From CAWELS01 sp964468205 (GTDB taxonomy: Bacteria; Acidobacteriota; Terriglobia; Bryobacterales; Bryobacteraceae), in the NCBI GenBank assembly GCA_964468205.1, contig CAYXVG010000011.1, forward strand, positions 62,001 through 126,000: a DNA stretch of 64,000 nucleotides. The letters run 5' to 3'. The notes beneath the pieces are model-generated. The model worked only from the letters and a program-made list of their open reading frames with translations, was not told the DNA's origin and ran no database searches. Both the position numbers and the translations under genes were made by a program. Of this stretch, positions 1 to 8,056 are shown piece by piece; position 1 is the stretch's first letter; each line of letters starts with the position of its first letter.

Positions 1-1383
1 CTGTGGGGCCGCATCGGGTACAATCCGGACGCTTCCGCCGAACTCTGGCGGGACGAGTTCACAAAACGCTTCGGGGCCGGGGCCGGAACGCACCTGATGC
101 AAGGGTTACACCTTGCGAGCCGGGTGCTGCCCAGAATTGTCGCTGCGAGCTATCGCTACGGGCTCTTTCCCACCACCCGCGGCTGGGCCGAGATGACGAG
201 AATGGAAGATTTGCCTCAGTACGCCGCGGACGAGGAGCCCAGCGATGTCCAACAGTTCATGAATGTCCGCGAGCGCGCCCGGAGTATTCTAGAGGGCACG
301 GACACTGCGAAGCGGCGCCCGGAGGACATCAGCCGCTGGTACGAAGCGACCGCCGAACAGATCCTGAAACAGGCCGGCCTGGCCGAGCAGTCGATCGGCG
401 GCAAACGCAGCAAGGAGTTCGTTTCCACGGTCACGGACGTGAAGATCCTCGCGCATCTGGCCAGGTATCACGCACAGCGTCTGCTCGCCGGGGTCCAATA
501 CAACCTTTACCAGGAAACTGGCGATCTCTTCGCATTTGACGCGGCGATCCGCCACGAGGAGGACGCCATCGCCGCCTGGCAGGACGTGGTCGATTCCGCC
601 GGCGGCGTCTACAACAAGTACCTTGCATTCGGTGTCCATGACAAGGGGTTCCCCCGCCATTGGAAGGAGGAGATGGGAAGGCTCCGCGACGGGTTGCGGG
701 AATTGGAAGCGGAGCGCCGGCAGGCGGAGCCTCGCGCCGTGGCAGACTCGCCGGCAATTGCACACGTGCCCGTGCGCCGGCTTGGCACGAGCGAACCTCT
801 CCTGCTCGGCGCCACGATTGGCTCCACAGCGGATTTGAAGAGTGTGCACGTCCTGGTCGCGAAGGGTGCGAGTCAGTTCTCCTCCATCCCGATGCAGGCG
901 GCCGGAGATGGTATGTATGAGGCCGAGGTTCCGGCGTTCGAGACGGAATGCGAGGTCCGCTATGTGATTCAAGCCGTCGATTCCGCCGGGAAACGTTCTT
1001 CGTATCCGGCGGCAGGTGAAGCGGAACCGGCAGTGGTCGTGGTCACGGACGACCACCGTCCGCCTGAGGTCCGTCTGGAGCGGGCAAGCAGCGCCCGGCC
1101 GGGGAAAGATCTCAAAGTGACCGCAAGCGTGTCGGATCCGTCAGGCGTGCGGTGGGTCCGGCTGCGCTACCGGCACGCCACGCAATTCGAGGACTATGCC
1201 ACCGTGGCGATGGCGGAGAACTCCGCCACCGGCCTTTACGAAGCGCGAATTCCCGGCGGCTTCATTGACGCAAGATGGGATCTGATGTACTTCCTCGAAG
1301 CGGTGGACGGCAAGGGCAACGGCCGTATGTACCCGGACCTCGACGACGAGACGCCTTACGTGGTCGTGGAACTGGAGCGCTAG
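1..1383 (+). CDS. C-terminal part of a glycoside-hydrolase-like secreted protein
   Basis: The frame is open from the first base of the window, so the 5' end of the gene is missing; the internal ATG at 97 is unlikely to be the true start. The visible 460 or so residues begin with LWGRIGYNP and ELWRDEFTKRFG, a pattern I associate with C-terminal helical regions of large bacterial glycoside-hydrolase-like proteins, but I cannot name the family. Roughly the last 200 residues form two beta-rich segments with the repeated phrases VIQAVDSAGKRSSYP and FLEAVDGKGNGRMYP, consistent with two Ig-like or carbohydrate-binding modules. It is followed by an exported TIM-barrel protein. A role in polysaccharide breakdown is inferred from context. 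Confidence 0.6.
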   Translation: MWGRIGYNPDASAELWRDEFTKRFGAGAGTHLMQGLHLASRVLPRIVAASYRYGLFPTTRGWAEMTRMEDLPQYAADEEPSDVQQFMNVRERARSILEGTDTAKRRPEDISRWYEATAEQILKQAGLAEQSIGGKRSKEFVSTVTDVKILAHLARYHAQRLLAGVQYNLYQETGDLFAFDAAIRHEEDAIAAWQDVVDSAGGVYNKYLAFGVHDKGFPRHWKEEMGRLRDGLRELEAERRQAEPRAVADSPAIAHVPVRRLGTSEPLLLGATIGSTADLKSVHVLVAKGASQFSSIPMQAAGDGMYEAEVPAFETECEVRYVIQAVDSAGKRSSYPAAGEAEPAVVVVTDDHRPPEVRLERASSARPGKDLKVTASVSDPSGVRWVRLRYRHATQFEDYATVAMAENSATGLYEARIPGGFIDARWDLMYFLEAVDGKGNGRMYPDLDDETPYVVVELER

Positions 1384-1416
1384 CCGCGCGCTGCACCCCA
1401 CGCCGCCCGCCTCGAC

Positions 1417-1422
1417 TATACT
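1417..1422 (+). promoter_or_regulatory. candidate -10 element TATACT
   Basis: TATACT lies 35 bases before the ATG at 1458. No good -35 hexamer is visible. A Shine-Dalgarno-like GAGGAGGGG stands between it and the start, so this gene would have a normal short leader. Confidence 0.35.
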
Positions 1423-1457
1423 GTTAGGCAACCTGGACTTTCAGAGGAGGGGCTGGC

Positions 1458-2426
1458 ATGGAAGAGAAACGCCGCCATTTTCTCCGGTCCGTCGCGGGCG
1501 CGACGGCCGGCCTTGCAATGACCTGTAATCCCGACGCCGAGGCGCTGGCCGCGGCGGGAGCGCCCCCGCCACCGCAGGGAGCGGCTCCGAACCCGGCCGG
1601 CATGCCCATGTTGCGTTTGGGGAAACACTCCGTTTCGCGACTGATCCTGGGCAGCAACCCGATTCACGGTTACTCGCATTTCAACAAGATCCTCAGTAAT
1701 CACATGACGGACTGGTCCACCGTGGACCACGTCTGCGAACTACTCGACAACTGCGCGAGGCATGGCATCAATACCTGGCAGTTTTCCCATCACGACCGGG
1801 CGATGCGTGACCTCAAGGCGCACCGGGAACGGGGCGGGAAGACGCAGTGGATTCTGCTGAGCCACCGCGAAATCGAGGAGGATCACCGCGTGATCAAGGA
1901 CGTTGTGAAGATGAATCCCATCGGCATCGTCCACCACGGCGGCTCGGCTGAGCGGAAACGGCGCAACGGCGAGACCGGGAAGATCAAAGATTTCCTGAAA
2001 GCGGTGCGCGACAGTGGCGTCCTGGTCGGGCTTTCGACCCATGATCCCGACTTCCTGCAACAGTCCGAAGACGAGGATTGGGACGTCGATTTCTACATGG
2101 CGTCGCTCTATCACCGCACCCGCAGCGAAGCTGAACTCCGGCAGATCCTGGGCACCAATCCACTGGGCGAGGTCTATCTTCCCGAAGACCCGCCGCGGAT
2201 GTGCGAGAAGGTCCGGCAGACAGAGAAACCGTGCCTCATGTACAAAGTGCTGGCGGCCGGCCGGCTGATCAGTTCGCCGAAGCAGATGGAGGAGGCGTTC
2301 CGGTTCACGCTGCAGAACATCAAGCCGAATGACGGCCTCATCATCGGCATGTACACGCAGTACTCAGATCAGGTGGCCGAGAACGCCGCGCGGGTCATCG
2401 ACATCTGCTCCCGGCTGAAGGCCTGA
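1458..2426 (+). CDS. Tat-exported aldo/keto-reductase-like TIM-barrel protein
   Basis: 322 residues. The N-terminus has a twin-arginine signal (KRRHFLRS followed by an Ala/Gly-rich stretch), and the start is supported by GAGGAGGGG just upstream. The mature part begins with LRLGKHSVSRLILGSNP, typical of aldo/keto-reductase barrels (beta1 with the conserved LxLGxxxxSRLxLG pattern). Later barrel strands are visible (GIVHHGG, GVLVGLSTHD). I do not see a confident AKR catalytic tetrad or NADPH-binding tail, so activity is uncertain; it could be a barrel with another function. It faces a convergent Gfo/Idh/MocA oxidoreductase, a frequent neighbour of such barrels in sugar-degrading bacteria. Confidence 0.75.
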   Translation: MEEKRRHFLRSVAGATAGLAMTCNPDAEALAAAGAPPPPQGAAPNPAGMPMLRLGKHSVSRLILGSNPIHGYSHFNKILSNHMTDWSTVDHVCELLDNCARHGINTWQFSHHDRAMRDLKAHRERGGKTQWILLSHREIEEDHRVIKDVVKMNPIGIVHHGGSAERKRRNGETGKIKDFLKAVRDSGVLVGLSTHDPDFLQQSEDEDWDVDFYMASLYHRTRSEAELRQILGTNPLGEVYLPEDPPRMCEKVRQTEKPCLMYKVLAAGRLISSPKQMEEAFRFTLQNIKPNDGLIIGMYTQYSDQVAENAARVIDICSRLKA

Positions 2427-2445
2427 GGCCCGGCAGCAGCGGGCC
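2427..2445. terminator. hairpin between convergent genes
   Basis: GGCCCG, a seven-base loop, then CGGGCC form a 6-bp perfect GC stem exactly between two convergent stop codons. There is no U-tract, so it may act as a bidirectional or Rho-assisted terminator. Confidence 0.4.
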
Positions 2446-2451
2446 CAGCGG

Positions 2452-3630
2452 CTAGCCGGCGCCGGCCACCTCTTCCCACTTCACCTCGCGGCGCGAGTAG
2501 ATCGCCATCCTCCCCATGATTGCCGTGTACATCGCTTCCACCGCGCTGAAGGCCGCGTTTTCAACCTTGCCGGTGCGGGCGCCCGTAACGAACTCGTTCA
2601 CGGCATCCTGCGTGATGTCGTAGCCGGTGACGGCCTCGGTGGGCGCTTCGGCCGCGTCGGGATCCTTGTAGCCCTTTGGCGGGAGGTTCTCGTCGACGAC
2701 CTTGTCGTACCAGCGGTAGCCCTGTCTCGAAGTGCTGATGGCTCCCCGCTCGCCGATGAAGGTTTCACCGATGTCCCGGAATCCCTGGGTGGAGAACTGG
2801 TTTGCGCTGTAGCTGAGGACAACGCCGTTGGGGTACTCGAACGTCACCGAGAGGCTGTCGAGGATGTCGCCGTAAGTGCGCTGCCGGCGCCCGCCGTAGC
2901 CGCTGGCCTTGGCCGGATGCGCACCCATGAACCAGTTGGCTACGTCCAAGTTGTGGCAATCCTGCTCGACGATGATGTCGCCGGAGTAGTCGCGATAGAA
3001 GAGCCAGTTGCGCATCTTCTCTTCACTTTCCGGGTGTCCCGTGCGCAGCGGGAGGTCACCGGCCATCCAGGCGCCGCGGATCATGAGAATCTCGCCAAGT
3101 TTGCCGGAGCGCACAATGTGGTGCGCGGTGCGGTAATCCTTCCCATATCGCTGCTGGAAATCCACCGAAATACGCTTCGACTCGTCCGCCCGCCGGGCGG
3201 CGGCCAGCATGCGGCGGCAACCTTCCGGATCCACCGCGACCGGCTTTTCCATGAAGATATGTTTGCGCGCCTCGACGGCCGCCTCGAACTGCTCCGGCCG
3301 AAGGTGCGGCGGAGTCGCCAGCAGTACAGCGTCGAGGTCCGAGTTGAGCATCTCGTCGAAGTTCTTGTAGGCGGAGGCTTGCGGGAACTGCTGTTTGCCC
3401 GCTGCCAGCATGTCGTCGTGGATATCGCAGACTGCGGCGACGCGTGCGTTCGGATTTTCGGCAAAATAGGCGGCGTCAAAGGTCCCCCGGCGCCCGCAGC
3501 CAACAAGGCCCACGGCAAGGGCGGAGTTCGCAGCAGTTCCAAAAACTGTTTGGGGACGGGCGGCCAGAAGTCCGATGCCGGCGGCCGTGGACGTCTTTAC
3601 GAATTCGCGTCGAGATGAGTTCGGCGTCAT
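2452..3630 (-). CDS. Tat-exported Gfo/Idh/MocA family oxidoreductase
   Basis: 392 residues. Twin-arginine signal SRREFVKTS plus hydrophobic stretch, then the Rossmann fold start LAVGLVGCGRRG and the family hallmark EKPVAVDPEG, the nicotinamide-side EKP motif. The C-terminal half is the alpha/beta substrate domain. The start is preceded by GGAGAGG on the minus strand. Members reduce or oxidise sugars and cyclitols with NAD(P); the exported subgroup is common in Acidobacteria and Planctomycetes and may carry its cofactor through Tat folded. The substrate cannot be read from sequence. An ACS transporter lies downstream of the window coordinate range (upstream on this strand). Confidence 0.88.
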   Translation of the reverse strand: MTPNSSRREFVKTSTAAGIGLLAARPQTVFGTAANSALAVGLVGCGRRGTFDAAYFAENPNARVAAVCDIHDDMLAAGKQQFPQASAYKNFDEMLNSDLDAVLLATPPHLRPEQFEAAVEARKHIFMEKPVAVDPEGCRRMLAAARRADESKRISVDFQQRYGKDYRTAHHIVRSGKLGEILMIRGAWMAGDLPLRTGHPESEEKMRNWLFYRDYSGDIIVEQDCHNLDVANWFMGAHPAKASGYGGRRQRTYGDILDSLSVTFEYPNGVVLSYSANQFSTQGFRDIGETFIGERGAISTSRQGYRWYDKVVDENLPPKGYKDPDAAEAPTEAVTGYDITQDAVNEFVTGARTGKVENAAFSAVEAMYTAIMGRMAIYSRREVKWEEVAGAG

Positions 3631-3705
3631 GATCCTCTCCTTCGGTGATCATCATGCCTCTATCTGCGGTGAAGAGCAAGTTCCGGCCTAAGGTTGTTCC
3701 CGTCC

Positions 3706-4956
3706 CTACCGGATTTTCTCGATTCGCCCGGCCGCTAGCAGGAAGGACACCGCCAGCAAATAAACCCCTCCGGCGTAGACAAACGCCGGCGCGTAGCCGG
3801 TGCGGTCCACCGCCCAGCCGATGAGCGGCTGGGATGCGGCGCCCAGTAGCGTGCCCGCGGCGCCTGTCATTCCGTAGAGCAGAGCCACGTGCCGCCGCGG
3901 AGTGATTTCAGTGATCACCGTGTGTATGTTGGAGGACCACGACTGGTGGCCGAACAGGGCGACGCTCACCAGCGACAACGCGACTACCGGTCCGGCGACG
4001 AAATAGGTGAGACCGCCGAGCATGCAGAGAAAGGCCGATGGAATCAGGATCGCCTTTCTGGCCCCATTCACTGACCAACCGCGGCGTATGAGCCCGCTGC
4101 TGGCCCATGCTCCGGCCAGAGCTCCGAGGTCGGAGAAGAAGTAGGGGATCCACAAGACGCGGCCCACCAGCCCCAGGTCGAACCCCCGCACTTCCTGGAA
4201 ATAGCCGGGGATCCAGAACAGATAGAAGTACCAGGCGGAATCGGTGCAGGCGCGCGCGGCGAGGGTGAACCAGTACTTCCGGCGGCGCAGGACTCGCCCG
4301 AGCGGCGTCTCGGGTTCGCCGCCCAGATCGTCCACATCCATGCGACGTCCCGGAGCCGGATCGCTTGAGCCGTATTCGGCGCGTATGCGCCGGTGGAGCG
4401 CCAGCCAAGCCGGAATCAGCAGCGCGCCAAGCGATCCTGTGATGAGGAAAGCGGCGCGCCAGCCATATCGCAAGGTGATCCACGCTACGACCGGCGGCGT
4501 GATGAGGGTTCCCACGCTGACGCCGCAGAGGAGTATGCCGACCGCCTTGGCGCGGTTCTTGGGGCCGAACCAATCGGCGGCGCCGCGCATCGCCGTTGGG
4601 TAGAAACCACCTTCGCCGATCCCGAGCAAAGCACGAAACAAACAGAGCGATAGCAGGCTTCGCGCGGCCGCATGCAACGCGTTGGCGACTGACCAGAACG
4701 CCACGGTAATCACGAAGGTCCGCCGGTATCCGAGCCAGTCTGCCACTCGCCCGCCAGAGATGTAGAAAACCGCGTACGCCACGAGGAACGCGTTCACCGC
4801 CAGCCCGTAGTCCGCGTTGCTGAGGCCGAGCTCCCGCCGAATCTGCGGCATCACGACGCCGAGAACGCTGCGGTCCATGTAATTCAGCACCGATCCGAGA
4901 AACAGCAGCGCGACAACGAACCAGGCGAAACGGGCGGGTTGGGCGGAAGCGGACAT
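3706..4956 (-). CDS. MFS transporter, ACS (anion:cation symporter) type
   Basis: 416 residues with about 12 hydrophobic segments. The N-terminus FLGSVLNYMDRSVLGVVMPQIRRELGLSNADYG is characteristic of the hexuronate/tartrate ACS subfamily (ExuT/GudP-like), including the N-Y-x-D-R motif in helix 1. The loop 2-3 motif appears as GGRVADWLGYRR, and the second-half GxAGTLLG region is present. It probably imports an acidic sugar or other organic anion with protons. It is divergent from the URO-D-like gene at 5045, and the same pairing recurs at 61143-63523. The start has no clear Shine-Dalgarno but has a TACACT hexamer close by. Confidence 0.88.
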   Translation of the reverse strand: MSASAQPARFAWFVVALLFLGSVLNYMDRSVLGVVMPQIRRELGLSNADYGLAVNAFLVAYAVFYISGGRVADWLGYRRTFVITVAFWSVANALHAAARSLLSLCLFRALLGIGEGGFYPTAMRGAADWFGPKNRAKAVGILLCGVSVGTLITPPVVAWITLRYGWRAAFLITGSLGALLIPAWLALHRRIRAEYGSSDPAPGRRMDVDDLGGEPETPLGRVLRRRKYWFTLAARACTDSAWYFYLFWIPGYFQEVRGFDLGLVGRVLWIPYFFSDLGALAGAWASSGLIRRGWSVNGARKAILIPSAFLCMLGGLTYFVAGPVVALSLVSVALFGHQSWSSNIHTVITEITPRRHVALLYGMTGAAGTLLGAASQPLIGWAVDRTGYAPAFVYAGGVYLLAVSFLLAAGRIEKIR

Positions 4957-4968
4957 CGGATAGGGAAC

Positions 4969-4974
4969 AGTGTA
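4969..4974 (-). promoter_or_regulatory. candidate -10 TACACT close to the MFS start
   Basis: On the minus strand TACACT ends 12 bases before the ATG, giving a predicted leader of about 6 bases and no Shine-Dalgarno. This is one of several such sites in the window. Confidence 0.4.
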
Positions 4975-5044
4975 CGTCCAGTGGCAAGCGAATCCCTAGC
5001 CTTAGCATGGTAAAGTGACCGCATTGGACTAGAGGTAGAGAATC

Positions 5045-6226
5045 ATGACGGACCGGGAGAGAATGCTGGCGGCCATCCGTGGCGAGATTCCGGACCGGGT
5101 CCCGTTCGTCCCCCGGCTCGAGTTCTGGCACCGCGCGCACTGCCGCGATAACACCATGCCGGCGGATCTGGAAGGGCTGACTCTAATGGAGATAGCAGAC
5201 CGCTTGGGCGTCGGCTACTACTCCGTAATCCCGGATTTTACAAGGCAGGTCGAGGAACTCGACATGCTCGATTACGGGCTAGGCATCTTCCGCCTGCCGT
5301 CGCTGCTGTTCGAGCCGGTTCTCCATGATGTCGAACGCAAGGTAGTTCGCCGCGGCCGCGAGACTGTGGTGGAATACCACACTCCGAAAGGCTCTATCCG
5401 CACGGCCACCGTCATGACAGACGAGATGCTCGCCGCTGGCGTCTCAGTACCGTGGCGCACGCAGTACCCGATCGAGAAATTGGAAGATTTCGCCGTGATC
5501 GGCCACATTTACTCCCATCTCGAACTTGTGCCGCGTCTCGAGCGTTACGAGGAACAGAAGCAGGAGACCGGTGACCGCGGGATTGTAGTCGCCTGGCTCT
5601 CCGGCTCCGCTTGTCCGATTCACCACATCATGCGGGAGCTGATGCCGGTCGAACAGTTCTTCTACGCGCTCAACGACTATCCCGACAAGGTCTTTCAGCT
5701 CGCCGAGGAGATGGAGCCGCACTACCACCAGTTGCACGAGATCGGCGCAGCGTCGGGCGCGGAGGTTGTCTACTTGGGCGGCAACTACGATGACGCCATC
5801 ACCTACCCGCCCTTCTTCCGGGAACACATCCTTCCTCCCTTGCGCGGCTATGCGGAGGAGTTGCACGACAAAGGCAAGTACCTTTTGACCCATACGGACG
5901 GGGAAAACCGCCGGCTGATTCCGCTCTATCTCGAAACCGGATTTGACATCGCCGACTCCGTCTGTCCCCACCCGATGACGCGCCTGACCCTGAAGGAACT
6001 GCTCGAGGCATTCCGGGACCGCATCACGCTCATGGGCGGGATTCCCTCCATCTGGCTTTGCCGGGACAGCTTTTCGGCCGCCGCCTTCCGCAAGTCTGCT
6101 GACGACCTGGCCGAACGGTACGCCCGCCATCCCCGCTTTATTCTCGGGGTTAGCGACATGGTCACCGCGGACGCCGAGTGGGACCGGCTGCGCTACCTCG
6201 CGGACACACTGAATGCGGCCGCGTAG
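5045..6226 (+). CDS. uroporphyrinogen decarboxylase (URO-D) superfamily protein, methyltransferase-like
   Basis: 393 residues. The start MTDRERMLAAIRGEIPDRVPF matches the opening of the URO-D/corrinoid-methyltransferase superfamily (Rxxxxxaxxgexp-DRvPf). Barrel strands and the PFFREHILPPLRGY segment (typical xPxxFrexilPxxkkx) follow. True HemE signatures for coproporphyrinogen synthesis are absent, so it is not a haem enzyme. Methyltransferase members bind zinc through HxCG; here the equivalent reads HTDG at residues 283-286, so the Cys ligand is replaced by Asp. Possible roles are corrinoid-dependent demethylation or an unrelated sugar-linked reaction; no corrinoid protein is nearby. A GAGGTAGAG Shine-Dalgarno precedes the ATG. 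Confidence 0.78.
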   Translation: MTDRERMLAAIRGEIPDRVPFVPRLEFWHRAHCRDNTMPADLEGLTLMEIADRLGVGYYSVIPDFTRQVEELDMLDYGLGIFRLPSLLFEPVLHDVERKVVRRGRETVVEYHTPKGSIRTATVMTDEMLAAGVSVPWRTQYPIEKLEDFAVIGHIYSHLELVPRLERYEEQKQETGDRGIVVAWLSGSACPIHHIMRELMPVEQFFYALNDYPDKVFQLAEEMEPHYHQLHEIGAASGAEVVYLGGNYDDAITYPPFFREHILPPLRGYAEELHDKGKYLLTHTDGENRRLIPLYLETGFDIADSVCPHPMTRLTLKELLEAFRDRITLMGGIPSIWLCRDSFSAAAFRKSADDLAERYARHPRFILGVSDMVTADAEWDRLRYLADTLNAAA

Positions 6227-6240
6227 CCCAAACTGGTACG

Positions 6241-6246
6241 TACAAT
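6241..6246 (+). promoter_or_regulatory. candidate -10 element TACAAT
   Basis: TACAAT in the context GTACAATCGG, 35 bases before the esterase ATG at 6282. No clear -35. The same GTAxAATCG context recurs before other genes here. Confidence 0.35.
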
Positions 6247-6281
6247 CGGATTGAAGCAACCAGCAACCGGGAAGTTGAATC

Positions 6282-7493
6282 ATGACCACTCCACGACGCT
6301 CTTTCCTTCAAGGCCTGATGGCCGCCACGGCCGCGGCGCAGTCCCCGCAAACCGCGGGCCGGGCGGCGGACGCGGACATCGGCAGCCTTTACTTCGAGAT
6401 TGAACGTATTGCCAAAGAGTCCGCCTACCCGCTCAGTTTTCTCTCTGGCAATCATGCGAGCCCCGAGGCCTATCGCACGGCCGCGCGGAAGAAGGTGTTG
6501 GAACTCTTTCACTACGAGCCGGAGCCGGTCTCCCCCGAAGCCACGGCAACAGAGAGATGGGAGCGCGAAGATCACATCCAGGAGAGAGTGCTCTTCAACA
6601 CCGCACCATGGTTTCGCATCCCGGCGTACGTTCTCATCCCCAAGGGCTTTCGCGGCCCCCGGCCGGCGATCGTCGATCTGCACTCCCATGGCGGCATGTT
6701 CGTCTTCGGCAAGGAGAAGGTGATGCCGATGCCCGGCGGCGACCATCCCTCGATAAGCGAATACCGGCAGCGGAACTACGGCGGTCGGTCCACTTCGCTC
6801 GAGTTGTGCCGGCGCGGCTACGTCGTCATCTCGGCCGATGCTTTCTACTTCGGCGAGCGCCGCACCATCCACGGCGATACCGCGGAGTATGGGACCGACC
6901 CCTCGAAGTATTCGGCGGCCGACGTCCGGGAACTGAACCGGCGGGCCGCCCGGGGTGAATCGACGCTCGTCAAAAGCCTGTTTTGGGCGGGCGTCACCTG
7001 GCAGGGCATTGTGCACTGGGACGATATCCGGACGGTCGACTATCTGGTCAGCCGGCCCGAGGTGGACCCGGAACGCATCGGCTGCCTCGGCATCTCGATG
7101 GGCGGGGACCGCACCGACTATTTGGCCGGGCTCGATCCGCGGATCGGTTGCGCCATCTCCATCGGATGGATGTCAACTCTGCGGCCCATGGTGCGCGCTC
7201 ATGTGGATACCCATAGCTTCGTCCATTACCTGCCAGGCTTGGCCCACTACCTCGATCTGCCAGACCTGCTTGGCTGTATGGCGCCAAAGCCGCTGATGGT
7301 TCAGTACTGCACGCACGATCCTCTGTACCCGCTCGACGGCATGAAGGAATCGGAGCGGAAACTGCACGCCATCTACGAGCAGGCTGGCGCCGCGGGCGCT
7401 ATCGACACTCGCTTCTACGATGAGCGTCATACCTTCAGCCGCGAAATGCAGGAGCACGCATTCGCATTCCTGGACCGCCATTTGCAGCCTTGA
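6282..7493 (+). CDS. Tat-exported alpha/beta-hydrolase (acetyl-esterase / dienelactone-hydrolase-like)
   Basis: 403 residues. Tat signal PRRSFLQGLMAA, then an alpha/beta-hydrolase fold: oxyanion-region RPAIVDLHSHGG, nucleophile elbow GISMGG with Ser272, acid region THDPLYPLDG and a C-terminal His383 in DERHTF. The layout resembles large acetyl-xylan-esterase-like hydrolases found among carbohydrate-degradation genes. The substrate is not known; sugar-ester removal is plausible given the neighbours. The start ATG follows GGGAAG with a 7-base spacing. It could also act on a lactone or a short peptide ester. Confidence 0.82.
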   Translation: MTTPRRSFLQGLMAATAAAQSPQTAGRAADADIGSLYFEIERIAKESAYPLSFLSGNHASPEAYRTAARKKVLELFHYEPEPVSPEATATERWEREDHIQERVLFNTAPWFRIPAYVLIPKGFRGPRPAIVDLHSHGGMFVFGKEKVMPMPGGDHPSISEYRQRNYGGRSTSLELCRRGYVVISADAFYFGERRTIHGDTAEYGTDPSKYSAADVRELNRRAARGESTLVKSLFWAGVTWQGIVHWDDIRTVDYLVSRPEVDPERIGCLGISMGGDRTDYLAGLDPRIGCAISIGWMSTLRPMVRAHVDTHSFVHYLPGLAHYLDLPDLLGCMAPKPLMVQYCTHDPLYPLDGMKESERKLHAIYEQAGAAGAIDTRFYDERHTFSREMQEHAFAFLDRHLQP

Positions 7494-7664
7494 CCAGATG
7501 GGGCGCCCTGGGGAGCTTGTGCCGTCCAGGCGTGACATCGCCCCCGCCGCTTCCTGTAGTTGGGGCAAGAACGGATTGGATCGCCGGCCATTTCGCGAGC
7601 GGCCGCCGAGTGGAAAGACACAACACGGTTTCAGCCGAGTTTCCGTCCGGTTGCGTGTTTTCGA

Positions 7665-7670
7665 TAGACT
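7665..7670 (+). promoter_or_regulatory. candidate -10 TAGACT, leaderless geometry
   Basis: TAGACT ends 6 bases before the ATG of the BON protein, so transcription would start at or next to the A of ATG. No Shine-Dalgarno is present. Confidence 0.4.
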
Positions 7671-7676
7671 GAAATC

Positions 7677-7964
7677 ATGCGGTGGTTAACAGCACTCTTG
7701 GTTGCGGTGCTTCTAGTGGGATTTGCACCGCCGGTGACAGCGGACGCCCCATCGGATGACGAAATCCGGGACAGGCTGATGATCAAACTTGCCGGGGACC
7801 GCGATGTCCGGGGAACACAGATTACGGTAGAAGTGAAAGACGGCGTGGTGACCCTATCGGGAGAAGTCTTCAACGAAAAGGCGAAGAAACGCGCCGAGAA
7901 GATGAGCCGGAAACACAAAGGCGTCGAAAAGGTCATCAATAATCTAACCGTCGCGCCAAGCTAG
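7677..7964 (+). CDS. small secreted BON-domain protein
   Basis: 95 residues. A signal peptide (about residues 1-22, MRWLTALLVAVLLVGF then PPVTADA) is followed by a single BON domain: DDEIRDRLMIKLAGD, ITVEVKDGVVTLSGEV with the conserved central Gly, and KGVEKVINNLTV. BON domains bind phospholipid or other hydrophobic ligands at the envelope (OsmY and related). One domain rather than OsmY's two. It stands alone, ahead of a sugar porter gene, with no operon partner that is close. A role in envelope stability is known for the family, not shown here. Confidence 0.88.
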   Translation: MRWLTALLVAVLLVGFAPPVTADAPSDDEIRDRLMIKLAGDRDVRGTQITVEVKDGVVTLSGEVFNEKAKKRAEKMSRKHKGVEKVINNLTVAPS

Positions 7965-8056
7965 CGGGCATTCTCCCGCTCCCGATTTCCCTCCGGCGAG
8001 TTGAGCTGCCGGAGCGGCCAAATGATAGATTGGTGCATTGTCACTGAGCCAGTACA

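Noticed and set aside
3908..5140. 410-codon minus-strand frame over the MFS gene
   Set aside because: Overlaps both the transporter and the start of the URO-D-like gene, and its composition is that of a shifted frame.
5045..6226. True hemE (haem synthesis)
   Set aside because: Lacks the HemE N-terminal substrate-binding signature and stands in a transport context.
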